This document shows, in pieces, positions 1 to 9,854 of a stretch of DNA of 64,000 nt. Under the pieces are notes generated by a model. That model ran no database searches and had not been told where the DNA came from. It saw nothing but the letters and a program-made list of their open reading frames with translations. The stretch comes from Paenibacillus paeoniae (GTDB lineage Bacteria; Bacillota; Bacilli; Paenibacillales; Paenibacillaceae), in assembly GCF_003388735.1 (NCBI RefSeq), contig NZ_QUBQ01000001.1, forward strand, positions 2,294,001 through 2,358,000, given 5' to 3'. Each line of letters opens with the position of its first letter. Positions within the stretch are counted from its first letter, which is position 1. The position numbers and the translations under genes were made by a program.

Positions 1-44
1 TACAACTTCATATGGATGCTCGATGCAAAGTCAGCATCAGCCAT
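1..44 (-). CDS. Possible start of a gene running off the left edge
   Basis: An ATG at 44-42 opens a frame that stays open to the window edge (about 14 codons), six bases after the comEB stop, with a weak AAGGA just ahead. In Bacillus, comEC follows comEB, so comEC is the expected neighbour. The few residues visible are not recognisably the ComEC N-terminus, so this is only a positional guess. Confidence 0.2.
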   Translation of the reverse strand, partial: MADADFASSIHMKL

Positions 45-49
45 ATTCC

Positions 50-580
50 TTATTGCGTAACTTCCATCCCCGCCTGAGCGGGTGGCGTATAATGCTCCAC
101 CTGCCGGAACGCGATGCCCTGTTGAGCCATTAACGCGTACACCTTTTCACTATCCTTCGAGTATCCGCGATGATAGACAATTTCTTCTACTCCGCTGTTC
201 GCCAGCATGTTAGCGCATGTCCAGCAAGGCTGATCGGTAACATAGACAACGGACCCTTCGCGATCAGCCCTGTCCGTGAAGAGCAACAAGTTCTGCTCTG
301 CATGAATGGTACGAATGCAGCGCTGCTTCCGAACGACCTGCTCTTCTCCGTTCTGGATCTTCACCTCAACCTCTTCCGAGATCATACAGCCTGCCTCCAG
401 GCAATCATGAGCGCCCATCGGAGCTCCGTTATACGCAGTCCCCAGCAGCTTCTTGCCTTGCACCAGCACCGCTCCGACATGTCTGCGCGGACAACGGGAT
501 CGCGTCGATACCATATAGGCGATATCCATGAAATAAGTGTCCCAATCCTTGCGGATGGCATCTTTTGTTGCTAAGGTCAT
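50..580 (-). CDS. comEB: Deoxycytidylate (dCMP) deaminase, ComEB
   Basis: Zinc-dependent deaminase converting dCMP to dUMP for thymidylate synthesis in the cytoplasm. The zinc and proton-shuttle residues of the cytidine deaminase fold are visible: HAE at residues 93-95 and PCWTC at 118-122 (Cys119, Cys122). The 176-residue length fits the family. The ATG at 580 follows GGGAGGAAACG. The gene sits on the same strand as comEA, as in the Bacillus comE operon, but metY lies between the two. The com name reflects operon membership; in B. subtilis comEB is not needed for DNA uptake (recalled knowledge). Confidence 0.93.
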   Translation of the reverse strand: MTLATKDAIRKDWDTYFMDIAYMVSTRSRCPRRHVGAVLVQGKKLLGTAYNGAPMGAHDCLEAGCMISEEVEVKIQNGEEQVVRKQRCIRTIHAEQNLLLFTDRADREGSVVYVTDQPCWTCANMLANSGVEEIVYHRGYSKDSEKVYALMAQQGIAFRQVEHYTPPAQAGMEVTQ

Positions 581-700
581 CGTTTCCTCCCAATCTCTGG
601 CTGTTACCGTATTCTAGGATGTGGTCAAGCCCGCTACCCATTAATCATTTTCACTCTATTGTAATCGCAAGCGTGCCTCAACGCCAGTCTTATAGCCGTA

Positions 701-1999
<1,299 letters not shown>

Positions 2000-2067
2000 C
2001 TAAAATCCTCCTTGATTGTTTTAGAAATCTAGTAAAATATGACTCTATCGCTTCCATTCTCTCACAT

Positions 2068-2634
2068 TCATGGACGGGCGACAACGCTTTCTTTGATCCC
2101 GCCCAAAAGCTTCTCACCGATCCCCTTAACCCGGATCAAATCGTCTACATTTGCAAATTTACCGTTTCGCTCACGATCCTCCGCAATCGCCCTTGCCTTT
2201 GACGGTCCAATCCCTTTCAGATCAAGCAATTCGTCCGCCGTTGCACGGTTCAGATCCAGCCTTCCCTGCTCGTCTCTACTCGTCAAAGCTGGTATGACAG
2301 CTGGCGTCGGCGCCACCGCAGAAGCACCACTTTCCTCTTCAAGAATTCCATGATCGGAGCCCTCCCGCAGCCCTTCTGATCCATTCGGCTGTTGAATCGT
2401 TTGTTCAACTTTATGCATGATTGATTCCGGCGATTTGTCCGGAATGCCGGTTCCGTTCAAAGCATCAAGCGAAGATTGAACGGCAGCATTCAGAGGCACC
2501 CACTCCTCTGTCGTTTTAGGTGCGCCATTGATCAGGCCTGCCGCGATAAGCAGTATAGCCCCTGCCCCGCAAGCTGCTGCCAATAACTTGTTTGCCCGAG
2601 CTTTCCGTCCAGTGCTGTGAATCGTCATATCCAT
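2068..2634 (-). CDS. comEA: ComEA-type membrane-anchored helix-hairpin-helix DNA-binding protein
   Basis: Likely double-stranded DNA receptor of the competence machinery, anchored in the membrane and facing the wall space. One transmembrane helix spans about residues 16-38, followed by a variable linker. A C-terminal double helix-hairpin-helix domain spans about residues 123-185, with 'DLNRATADELLDLKGIGPSKA' type sequence and a second GIGEK hairpin. The 188-residue length fits ComEA. Two starts are close: ATG 2634 lies only two bases from AAGGAG, whereas ATG 2628 (third residue) has better spacing of about 8. It is divergent from comER, as in Bacillus. Confidence 0.88.
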   Translation of the reverse strand: MDMTIHSTGRKARANKLLAAACGAGAILLIAAGLINGAPKTTEEWVPLNAAVQSSLDALNGTGIPDKSPESIMHKVEQTIQQPNGSEGLREGSDHGILEEESGASAVAPTPAVIPALTSRDEQGRLDLNRATADELLDLKGIGPSKARAIAEDRERNGKFANVDDLIRVKGIGEKLLGGIKESVVARP

Positions 2635-2740
2635 TTCTCCTTCCCGTAATCAAAATGGTAATTCATGACATAAAGAACAAGTCTTGCGGAATAGGTTATA
2701 AGAACATACATTACGCGTAATCGATATAGGAGGGCTAAGC

Positions 2741-3580
2741 ATGAATGTAGGATTTATCGGAACGGGCTCGATGGGAACCTTGCTGATCGAAGCGCTGGTC
2801 GCTTCCGGCGCCCTGGCGCCTGCTGAGATCGCTATCAGCAATCGCACGTATGCCAAAGCGCAGGCGATAGCCGACCGGTATCCCGGCATGAGAGCCGAAT
2901 ATACGAACGCGGAAACGGCTCGCGGCAGCGACATCCTATTCCTGTGCGTCAAACCTCATGAATTCATCCATGTCGTGGGCGACATTAAATCCGTCATCCA
3001 GCCTCAACAGATTGTCGTGTCCATTACCAGTCCTGTTCTCGTCTCCCATCTGGAGGGTGAGCTGAACTGTAAAGTAGCCAAAATTATTCCCAGTATCACG
3101 AATATGGTATGGAGCGGTGCCTCTCTATGCATTTATGGCGAAACGATGAGCGAAAAGGATAAAAAGCGGCTGGAGTCGCTGTTCGCCCATATTAGCGAGC
3201 CGCTGCGCATCGAAGAGGACTACACGCGCATCGTGTCCGACCTGTCCAGCTGCGGTCCCGCGTTCATGGCTTTTCTGCTGCAGCAGTTTGTCGATGCTGC
3301 CGTAGAGGAGACGGGCATCCCTCGCAATGAAGCTCTACAGGTTGCTGCCAATATGCTGCTCGGCACCGGACTTCTGCTGACGGAAGGTCGCATGAGTCCA
3401 GAAGAAATTCAAGAACGCGTCGCTGTGCCAGGAGGAATAACGGCCAAGGCGCTGCAACTGCTGCGCAGGGAAACAGACGGTGTTTTCAATAGTCTCATCC
3501 GGACGACCCATGCGAAGTTCAACGAAGATCTCGTTAAAGTTTCTACTGCATTTTACGGCGAAGAGGTGAACGGACAATAG
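2741..3580 (+). CDS. comER: ComER, pyrroline-5-carboxylate reductase-like protein
   Basis: Member of the ProC (P5C reductase) family. The N-terminal Rossmann motif GTGSMG is at residues 7-12, and the C-terminal dimerisation domain is recognisable (SSCGPAF segment, PGGITAKAL segment). The 279-residue length matches ComER. The start follows TAGGAGGGCTAAGC. Divergent placement opposite comEA identifies it as the comE-locus member rather than housekeeping proC. Links of ComER to sporulation or biofilm control are known only from other Bacillus species. An unlinked proline biosynthetic role cannot be excluded. Confidence 0.87.
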   Translation: MNVGFIGTGSMGTLLIEALVASGALAPAEIAISNRTYAKAQAIADRYPGMRAEYTNAETARGSDILFLCVKPHEFIHVVGDIKSVIQPQQIVVSITSPVLVSHLEGELNCKVAKIIPSITNMVWSGASLCIYGETMSEKDKKRLESLFAHISEPLRIEEDYTRIVSDLSSCGPAFMAFLLQQFVDAAVEETGIPRNEALQVAANMLLGTGLLLTEGRMSPEEIQERVAVPGGITAKALQLLRRETDGVFNSLIRTTHAKFNEDLVKVSTAFYGEEVNGQ

Positions 3581-3613
3581 CTGTTCTTCAGCTAAAGCCC
3601 GCTCACCTCTTCG
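3559..3613. terminator. Hairpin between convergent comER and leuS
   Basis: Arms of CGAAGAGGTGA and TCACCTCTTCG, extended by CGG/CCG, span the comER stop codon. There is no clear T-tract on either strand, so terminator function is weakly supported, but the position between two convergent genes fits. Confidence 0.4.
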
Positions 3614-3632
3614 GATTGCGAGACAGATTCGA

Positions 3633-6071
3633 TTAATTGGCTACAATGTTGACAAGCTTGCCTTTGACCGCGATAACCTTGCGGACGGTCTTGCCTGCAA
3701 TCAGCTCCTGTACTTTCTCCAGGCCTTTCGCAAGCGACTCCATATCTGCTTCGTTCGTATCGGCAGCAATCGAGAGACGCTCTGCGATTTTACCGTTCAC
3801 CTGCACCACGATCTCCACTTCCTGATCGACCGTCCATGCTTCATCATAGGTCGGCCAAGCCGCATAGGAGATTGTGCCTTCCTGCCCAAGCTTCTCCCAC
3901 AGCTCTTCTGCAATATGCGGCGCAATTGGAGACAGCAACTGTACGAACTGCGCCATCGCTTCACGCGGCAGAATGTCCGTCTTATACGCTTCGTTCACAA
4001 AAATCATCAGTTGGCTGATTACAGTATTGAAACGCAGGTTTTCGTAATCATCTGTCATTTTCTTAATGGAACGATGCCATGTGCGCTTGAACACATCGGT
4101 TGTTTCACCATCGCCAATTTTGGAGCTGATCGTTCCGTCTTCATTCACGAACAGACGCCATACGCGAGCCAAGAAGCGGTAAGTGCCCTCCACGCCGTTC
4201 GTATTCCAAGGCTTCGTCGCCTCAAGTGGTCCCATGAACATCTCGTACATCCGCAGCGTATCCGCTCCGAACTCGTTCACGATATCGTCCGGATTGATAA
4301 CATTGCCGCGCGATTTGGACATCTTCTCGTTGTTCATCCCAAGAATCATGCCTTGGTTCACCAGCTTCTGGAACGGCTCCTTCGTATGAACAACACCCAG
4401 ATCATACAATACTTTATGCCAGAAGCGCGCGTACAGAAGATGAAGCACCGCATGCTCCGCGCCGCCGATGTACAAGTCTACCGGCAGCCATTCCTTCTGC
4501 TTCTCCGGCGAACAGATCTCCTTGTCGTTCTTCGGATCGATGAAGCGCAAGTAGTACCAGCAGCTTCCCGCCCATTGCGGCATCGTGTTCGTCTCGCGGC
4601 GGGCCTTCATGCCCGTCTCAGGATCAACCGTGTTCACCCACTCCGTCACGTTCGCCAGCGGCGACTCTCCTGTCCCAGAAGGCTTGATCGCATCCACATC
4701 CGGCAGCAGCAACGGCAATTGATCTTCCGGCACCGGCTTCATTGTGCCGTCTTCCAGATGCAGAATCGGAATCGGCTCACCCCAGTAGCGTTGGCGGCTG
4801 AACAGCCAGTCACGCAGTCGGTAAGTGACCTTCGCCTTGCCTTTGCCCGTTTCTTCCAGACGTCCGATCATCGCTTTGATCGCTTCTTCATTACTCAGTC
4901 CGTTCAGGAAGTCCGAGTTCACATGCTTTCCGTCACCCGAATAAGCCTCTTGGGATACATCTCCGCCTGACACAACCTCAATGATCGGCAGATCGAATTG
5001 CTTTGCAAACTCCCAGTCTCTTGCATCATGGCCCGGAACTGCCATAATAGCGCCTGTTCCGTAGCCGGCCAGCACATAATCAGCTATCCAGATTGGCGTC
5101 TTAGCGCCGTTGACGGGATTGATCGCATAAGCGCCAGTAAAAACGCCCGTCTTGTCCTTCGCCAAATCCGTACGCTCCAGATCGCTCTTGTGGGAAGCCA
5201 CTTCCTGATAAGCCTCTATCGCCGCTCTCTGCTCGTCGGTCGTAATTAGTGCTACCAGCTCATGCTCAGGAGCAAGCACGCAGTATGTCGCGCCGAACAG
5301 CGTGTCCGGACGTGTCGTAAAGACAACCAGCGCGCTGTCATGTCCGTCGATATCGAACGTCACTTCCGCTCCTGTCGACTTGCCGATCCAGTTGCGCTGC
5401 ATATCCTTAATGCTCTCCGACCAATCCAGCTCTTCCAGATCATCCAGCAACCGATCAGCATATTCCGTAATTTTCAGAATCCATTGGCGCATCGGCTTGC
5501 GGATGACGGGATGACCGCCGCGCTCGCTCTTGCCGTCGATAACCTCTTCATTCGCCAGCACTGTGCCAAGGGCCGGACACCAATTGACAGGCACTTCAGC
5601 TACATAAGCCAAGCCGCGTTTGTACAACTGAATGAAAATCCATTGCGTCCATTTATAGTAGTCTGGGTCCGTCGTACTGAATTCGCGATCCCAGTCATAT
5701 GAGAAGCCCAACGATTTGATCTGACGACGGAAGTTGTCGATATTTTTGAATGTAATATCTCTTGGATGCTGCCCTGTGTCCAGCGCATGCTGCTCAGCCG
5801 GCAGGCCAAATGCATCCCAGCCCATCGGATGCAGTACGTTGTAGCCTTTCATACGCTTATAGCGCGACACGATATCGGTAGCGGTATAGCCTTCCGGATG
5901 TCCTACATGCAGACCTGCTCCCGAAGGATAAGGAAACATATCCAGGGCGTAGAACTTCGGTTTCCCCGCTTCTTCCTTCGTTTCGAACGTTTTGTTTGCG
6001 TCCCAGTATTGCTGCCATTTCGGCTCAATCGCAAGCGGATTATAGCCGTGTCGTTGTTGTTCCTGAGTCAT
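3633..6071 (-). CDS. leuS: Leucyl-tRNA synthetase
   Basis: Class I aminoacyl-tRNA synthetase charging tRNA-Leu with leucine in the cytoplasm. The HIGH-type signature (HVGH) lies in the N-terminal Rossmann segment and KMSKS in the [11 protein letters not shown] segment. The large CP1 editing insertion ([12 protein letters not shown]) and the C-terminal anticodon-binding region are also present. The 812-residue length is within a few residues of bacterial LeuS. ATG 6071 follows AGGAGG at 6085-6080. Expression is probably controlled by the leucine T-box directly upstream. Confidence 0.98.
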   Translation of the reverse strand: MTQEQQRHGYNPLAIEPKWQQYWDANKTFETKEEAGKPKFYALDMFPYPSGAGLHVGHPEGYTATDIVSRYKRMKGYNVLHPMGWDAFGLPAEQHALDTGQHPRDITFKNIDNFRRQIKSLGFSYDWDREFSTTDPDYYKWTQWIFIQLYKRGLAYVAEVPVNWCPALGTVLANEEVIDGKSERGGHPVIRKPMRQWILKITEYADRLLDDLEELDWSESIKDMQRNWIGKSTGAEVTFDIDGHDSALVVFTTRPDTLFGATYCVLAPEHELVALITTDEQRAAIEAYQEVASHKSDLERTDLAKDKTGVFTGAYAINPVNGAKTPIWIADYVLAGYGTGAIMAVPGHDARDWEFAKQFDLPIIEVVSGGDVSQEAYSGDGKHVNSDFLNGLSNEEAIKAMIGRLEETGKGKAKVTYRLRDWLFSRQRYWGEPIPILHLEDGTMKPVPEDQLPLLLPDVDAIKPSGTGESPLANVTEWVNTVDPETGMKARRETNTMPQWAGSCWYYLRFIDPKNDKEICSPEKQKEWLPVDLYIGGAEHAVLHLLYARFWHKVLYDLGVVHTKEPFQKLVNQGMILGMNNEKMSKSRGNVINPDDIVNEFGADTLRMYEMFMGPLEATKPWNTNGVEGTYRFLARVWRLFVNEDGTISSKIGDGETTDVFKRTWHRSIKKMTDDYENLRFNTVISQLMIFVNEAYKTDILPREAMAQFVQLLSPIAPHIAEELWEKLGQEGTISYAAWPTYDEAWTVDQEVEIVVQVNGKIAERLSIAADTNEADMESLAKGLEKVQELIAGKTVRKVIAVKGKLVNIVAN

Positions 6072-6103
6072 TCGTACTTCCTCCTAATCGTCATAAAAAC
6101 ATA

Positions 6104-6388
6104 AAAACCTCCCGCCCCCAGCGGATTAACGCTAGGGACGAGAGGATATTCTCCCGTGGTACCACCCTAGTTAGCATCAGGCATGCCCTGCCCTAGCTCA
6201 CTTGACGTCCGTAACGCGGACGATTCGGAACGATTTCTCTTCTGCTTCCCAAGATTGGCCGTTCGGCTCCGAGGCGAGCTTCCCTGCGTACATGGTCCGG
6301 CTTCCACCAACCGCCGGCTCTCTAATCCGATGCAACGCCTGTACTGTTCCTCTTCAACGCCATGATATAAGTCAAACAATTACTAACG
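6104..6388 (-). promoter_or_regulatory. T-box leader of leuS (tRNA-Leu sensing)
   Basis: Read on the minus strand, the leader has the Stem I AGTA element, an AG-bulge/distal loop region (AGAGAG ... GGTTGGTGGAAG) and a specifier loop in GGGAAGCTCGCC. The apparent specifier CTC (Leu) is the complement of 6276-6278. The invariant T-box AGGGTGGTACCACG is at about 6167-6154. A terminator hairpin at 6145-6105 is followed by TTTTTAT. Uncharged tRNA-Leu should pair with the specifier and T-box and favour the antiterminator. The specifier assignment was made by eye from the known leuS leader pattern. Confidence 0.93.
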
Positions 6389-6418
6389 ATTATATAAGTC
6401 CTGACTCTTGCATGTCAA
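6389..6418 (-). promoter_or_regulatory. Sigma-A promoter of the leuS T-box transcript
   Basis: On the minus strand a perfect TTGACA (6418-6413) and a perfect TATAAT (6394-6389) are separated by 18 bases. The predicted transcript start lies just upstream of the T-box Stem I. Confidence 0.85.
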
Positions 6419-6453
6419 GCAACATTGAACTTGCGGTTGCTAATTTCATGATG

Positions 6454-6858
6454 TCAAGCTACCTCTCTGACCAGGCTGTTTCTGGAAAATACAAAAGTTA
6501 AGCATACGATTGCCATCAACGCGCCATGTATAATGATTCCCATGATAGCCGTATATCCGCTCGCTATAAAGCCCAACAGCCACAACCCAAATGGTGGAAC
6601 CTGGAAAAGGAAAATCGCTGCCAGTGTCACGATAAGCAAGCCGTCATTGGCTGCATCCTTCATGAGGCGACGAGATAACAGCAAGCCCAGCAGAGAAATA
6701 CCAGCTACTATAGAACAGATGCCCCAAAAACGGACGGTCTGTCGTTCCGAGCCCGCTTCCATCCCCAGAAAGTCAGCACCGAGCCATGTTGTCCCGATGT
6801 AAGCCAAACCTGCAATAATCGATACCCATCCGGCTAATGCAATAAATGTTCGTTTCAT
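6454..6858 (-). CDS. Small multi-pass membrane protein, unknown function
   Basis: A 134-residue, strongly hydrophobic protein with about four predicted transmembrane helices (near residues 5-25, 44-62, 72-98 and 100-125). Short basic connectors (SRRLMK) suggest a defined topology. No catalytic motif or family was recognised. ATG 6858 follows AAGGAG with 7-base spacing, so it looks translated. It stands alone between the leuS promoter and a 250-bp gene-free stretch with nothing recognised in it except the terminator near 7055. Confidence 0.7.
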   Translation of the reverse strand: MKRTFIALAGWVSIIAGLAYIGTTWLGADFLGMEAGSERQTVRFWGICSIVAGISLLGLLLSRRLMKDAANDGLLIVTLAAIFLFQVPPFGLWLLGFIASGYTAIMGIIIHGALMAIVCLTFVFSRNSLVREVA

Positions 6859-7054
6859 ATGTATACTCCTTTATTTCAAAATACTCATGAATTCGTCGCT
6901 TCAGCGCTGGCTGCCCTTGTCTTGCTTTCACCGTTTTCCATGCTCACCCATCCGCTTCAATCTTCCAGACGTTGTCATCTCGCTGTAGGTTGCACTCACG
7001 CGCCATAATCCATTCCAAATCTCTGCAAGCCTTATCCATAAATCCACTTCAAAC

Positions 7055-7083
7055 TAAAAAACTTCCCGAAGGAAGTATTTTTT
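7055..7083 (-). terminator. Terminator after the CynX-family transporter
   Basis: A perfect stem (ACTTCC, loop TTCG, GGAAGT) is followed on the minus strand by TTTTTT. A-rich sequence on the other side makes it potentially bidirectional. It lies 28 bases past the transporter stop. Confidence 0.85.
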
Positions 7084-7110
7084 CGTGCACTCATCAGTAC
7101 CGCACATGTA

Positions 7111-8367
7111 TCATATCTTGCGATCGGCTCCTGCCGATAAGCCCAGTAGGCCGTATACCACCGATATGACGAGAATAAGCATCAACGGTACGTTCCAGTT
7201 GCCTGTCCAATCATGAATGAGACCGAATAGCAGTGGTCCGGTCGCGGCCAGCAAATATCCGATCGCTTGCGCCATGCCGGACAGCTCCGCTGCTTGTTCT
7301 GTTGAGCTGGATCTCAGCGCAAAAAACATTAAGGCCAGGCCAAAGCCTCCGCCTACACCAAGCCCTAGTACGATCATACTGACGAACGCCCAAGATGCGC
7401 TGCCAAGCAGTAAAATCAAATATCCGACAACAAACAAGCTGGAGGTCAATATGGCAAGACCCCGCTGACTCGCTCTCTTACCCGCCAAAATCGGAATAAT
7501 AAAAGTCGAAGGCATGCCGATCAACTGCATGACCGACAACAGCCAGCCCGCGTCCGCGTGGCTGATGCCCTTGTCCACTAGAATAAGCGGAAGCCAAGTG
7601 ACATTCACATAAAAACAAAAGGATTGCAGCGCCAAAAACAGCGACACGGTCCAAGCAAGCGGTGACGACCAGAGCTTGCGGCGAAGCGATGAATGCGACG
7701 CCCTCTCCGAGGATAGGTCTGCTTTGCCGCGTTTCGGCCCCGAGCTATTGCGACGAAGCAGCGGCAGCCATACAACAGCCGACAAGAAGGCAACCAGCGC
7801 AGTAACAGCCAGCGTAGCTTGCCAGCTGAAGCCAAGTCCTTCCGTCAATGGCACGCTGATGCCGGAACCGATCGCAGCTCCAAGGTTCATCGCTACGGTA
7901 TAGACTCCAGTCATAAGCCCCACCTTGTCTGGATAATCCCGCTTGACCAGACTAGGCAGCAAAACATTGCCGAAAGCAATAGCCGCACCAAGCAATGCCG
8001 TGCCAAGGAACAAGGCATAGACAGAAGGCAATGAACGGACGGCAATGGCTGCCGTCAATAATGCTGCAGCGTAGAACAAAGCCCGCTCCATCCCGATGCA
8101 GGCAGCTATTCTCGGAGCTAACGGCGAAATAAAGGCGAATGCAAGCAAAGGCAACGTAGTAAGCAATCCCGTCATGGCGCCAGATAAGCCCATTGACACA
8201 CGGATTTGCTCAATGATCGGTCCAACCGAAGTAATCGGAGCCCGCAATACAAGCGCTACAAGAATAATGCTAAGTACGAGCAGCCATGCCTGTCCTTTGG
8301 GCTTCCCCAAAGTTGTCAAACTGCCCATGCGCTTATTCTCGACTGACTGACTATCGCTGTTAAGCAT
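7111..8367 (-). CDS. MFS transporter of the CynX/NimT family
   Basis: A 418-residue protein with twelve probable transmembrane helices. The first helix ends in the family-typical segment LRAPITSVGPI, followed by the MGLSGAMTGLLTTLPLLAFA helix typical of CynX/NimT/YycB proteins. Family members export or import small anions and drug-like molecules (cyanate, 2-nitroimidazole); the substrate here is unknown. A soluble linker near residues 200-225 (RRNSSGPKRGK region) separates the two six-helix halves. Its terminator lies immediately downstream. The GNAT gene ends 20 bases before its start, so the two may be cotranscribed. Confidence 0.85.
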   Translation of the reverse strand: MLNSDSQSVENKRMGSLTTLGKPKGQAWLLVLSIILVALVLRAPITSVGPIIEQIRVSMGLSGAMTGLLTTLPLLAFAFISPLAPRIAACIGMERALFYAAALLTAAIAVRSLPSVYALFLGTALLGAAIAFGNVLLPSLVKRDYPDKVGLMTGVYTVAMNLGAAIGSGISVPLTEGLGFSWQATLAVTALVAFLSAVVWLPLLRRNSSGPKRGKADLSSERASHSSLRRKLWSSPLAWTVSLFLALQSFCFYVNVTWLPLILVDKGISHADAGWLLSVMQLIGMPSTFIIPILAGKRASQRGLAILTSSLFVVGYLILLLGSASWAFVSMIVLGLGVGGGFGLALMFFALRSSSTEQAAELSGMAQAIGYLLAATGPLLFGLIHDWTGNWNVPLMLILVISVVYGLLGLSAGADRKI

Positions 8368-8386
8368 GCTTCTTACTTCCCTTCCA

Positions 8387-9142
8387 CTATTTCTTCACAC
8401 GGTACCAATAGTCATAACGTGTTGTAAAGCCAAACTTGTCGTAAAGCCGGTTGGCCGCCGCATTATTTTTCACAACAAGCAAATAGGCCGTCCTGACACC
8501 CTGGTCCTTGGCCCATCCCAGCAACCCACGAGTAAGCGCTGCCCCATAACCGCGTCCGCGTTCACTTGCGTCTGTTACAATATCGTACAATCCGGCATAG
8601 CCATCCTCCAGTACGATCATACCGGCGGCGACAGCGACATCTCCACGCTTGTACAGGCCAAACGCTCTGCGCAAGGGCTGTCCTGTCAGCATGTGCCGCG
8701 TCGTTTCCTTTTGATTGTCGCTAAGACCCTGCATTCGAGCAACGGCATCCAGCCACTCGTCCGTTAATTCCCTGTAATATTGAAACCTGTCCCCGTGCTG
8801 AGGTTCATCGAGATCAACAATTGAAGCCGTCTTCACAAGCGTATGGTCGATTCGTTCATAGCCAAGCTCCTCCAGCCTGGCGTCCAAACAGGATGGTTCC
8901 ACGAAGGGAGTGATTTTGAATACCGTATGCTGGCCTTGCTCACGATACAGCTCTTCACAGCGATTAATCTTCTCAATCAGATCGCCGTTATGTCCATAAA
9001 TCGCCTGCACAGAATTGGATCTCTTGGTGTATCCGTCGGCAAAACGCAGCAGCCAGCCATCGAACAGCACTGTCCTCAGAGCCGGCCATCCGTTCAAGCT
9101 TAATTCCTCTATTCGTTTATCAATCAGCATTCTCTCTCCCAA
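8387..9142 (-). CDS. GNAT-family N-acetyltransferase
   Basis: A 251-residue protein whose C-terminal half (about residues 120-250) is a GNAT domain. The acetyl-CoA pyrophosphate-binding loop is visible as ERGRGYGAAL, followed by the NNAAANRLYDKFGF motif B region. The N-terminal half resembles a degenerate second GNAT domain. The acceptor is unknown. The frame appears to start with TTG at 9142, about 10 bases after GGAGGGAG; an ATG at 9130 has a poorly spaced site. It lies just upstream of the CynX-type transporter on the same strand. Confidence 0.85.
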   Translation of the reverse strand: MGERMLIDKRIEELSLNGWPALRTVLFDGWLLRFADGYTKRSNSVQAIYGHNGDLIEKINRCEELYREQGQHTVFKITPFVEPSCLDARLEELGYERIDHTLVKTASIVDLDEPQHGDRFQYYRELTDEWLDAVARMQGLSDNQKETTRHMLTGQPLRRAFGLYKRGDVAVAAGMIVLEDGYAGLYDIVTDASERGRGYGAALTRGLLGWAKDQGVRTAYLLVVKNNAAANRLYDKFGFTTRYDYWYRVKK

Positions 9143-9170
9143 ATACAGCCATCTCCCTCCGAATCAATGG

Positions 9171-9476
9171 TTAGGGTTGAATGTTGAATCGCTCCAACTG
9201 GTCGTAAAGCTTCTCTTTCAACAAGATCTCAGCTTGCTTATATCCCAGCAGATCAAAATGAGGGTACTCCGCCCTCTTATGTATATACCTTGGATTCAAT
9301 CCGTTCTCCCGGCACCAAAGAGCCAGCTTGTCCAGATCGGAGCAGCCTACCTTCGTAACGGTTCGGATGCCTGGAAAGCGATCATCCAGCCAATAATGCG
9401 TCAGGAAAGCAATCTCGCCTCGCAATACGCTCGCCTTCCAAGCTTTCATCTCCTCGCGGGTAATGCCGAATGCCAT
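9171..9476 (-). CDS. Small conserved Firmicutes protein (YneQ-like)
   Basis: A 101-residue soluble protein beginning MAFGITREE, with a central segment THYWLDDRFPGIRTVTKVGC and a conserved-looking YPHFDLLG stretch. The single Cys within TKVGC and the clustered aromatics suggest a compact fold. The pattern recalls the uncharacterised B. subtilis YneQ family, but this is from memory. It lies 28 bases upstream of the GNAT gene on the same strand. Confidence 0.72.
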   Translation of the reverse strand: MAFGITREEMKAWKASVLRGEIAFLTHYWLDDRFPGIRTVTKVGCSDLDKLALWCRENGLNPRYIHKRAEYPHFDLLGYKQAEILLKEKLYDQLERFNIQP

Positions 9477-9535
9477 AAAGCCGCTTCCTCCTTGCGGTCC
9501 GTTTTAAACGGTTGCCTTCGCCAGCACATAACGTC

Positions 9536-9736
9536 TTACGATAAAATCTCTTTGACGCGGCCTACTTGACCGTCTTGCAGCCTTACTTTTATGCCATGTG
9601 GATGCTGTGGGGAATTGGTCAAAATATCCTTCACAATCCCTCTCGTAAGCTCCCCTGTGCGCTGATCCTTCTTCAGTACAATATTCACTTCTAGTCCCTG
9701 CTTGATCATGGACCGGTTCGTTCCCGCTTTCAGCAT
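9536..9736 (-). CDS. ywbE: YwbE family protein
   Basis: A 66-residue protein with the YwbE core (NIVLKKDQRTGEL, then GIVKDILTNSP, then HPHGIKVRL and GQVGRV). It looks like a small beta-rich domain of unknown function. The frame is open further upstream to 9835, but the ATG at 9736 is preferred. It has AGAGGAA about 8 bases ahead and gives the roughly 65-residue length usual for the family. It is divergent from the DEAD-box helicase gene. Confidence 0.85.
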   Translation of the reverse strand: MLKAGTNRSMIKQGLEVNIVLKKDQRTGELTRGIVKDILTNSPQHPHGIKVRLQDGQVGRVKEILS

Positions 9737-9854
9737 GCTCTCATTCCTCTTCTTAATGTTGGCTATAAGCATAGCATATGCATTTCGAAGATGCACTTGT
9801 TCGCCGCAACTGTTATACTTAGCTTCATATGACATGAAATGAGGAAATTATCGC

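Noticed and set aside
2710-2721. ATTACGCGTAAT palindrome ahead of comER as an operator
   Set aside because: Twelve bases long and perfectly symmetric, but close to the ribosome binding site with no matching promoter layout or second copy; not enough to claim regulation.
3915-4970. Long + strand open frame (351 codons) over leuS
   Set aside because: Antisense to the catalytic part of leuS and rich in Arg/His/Leu as expected from the complement; no start site support.
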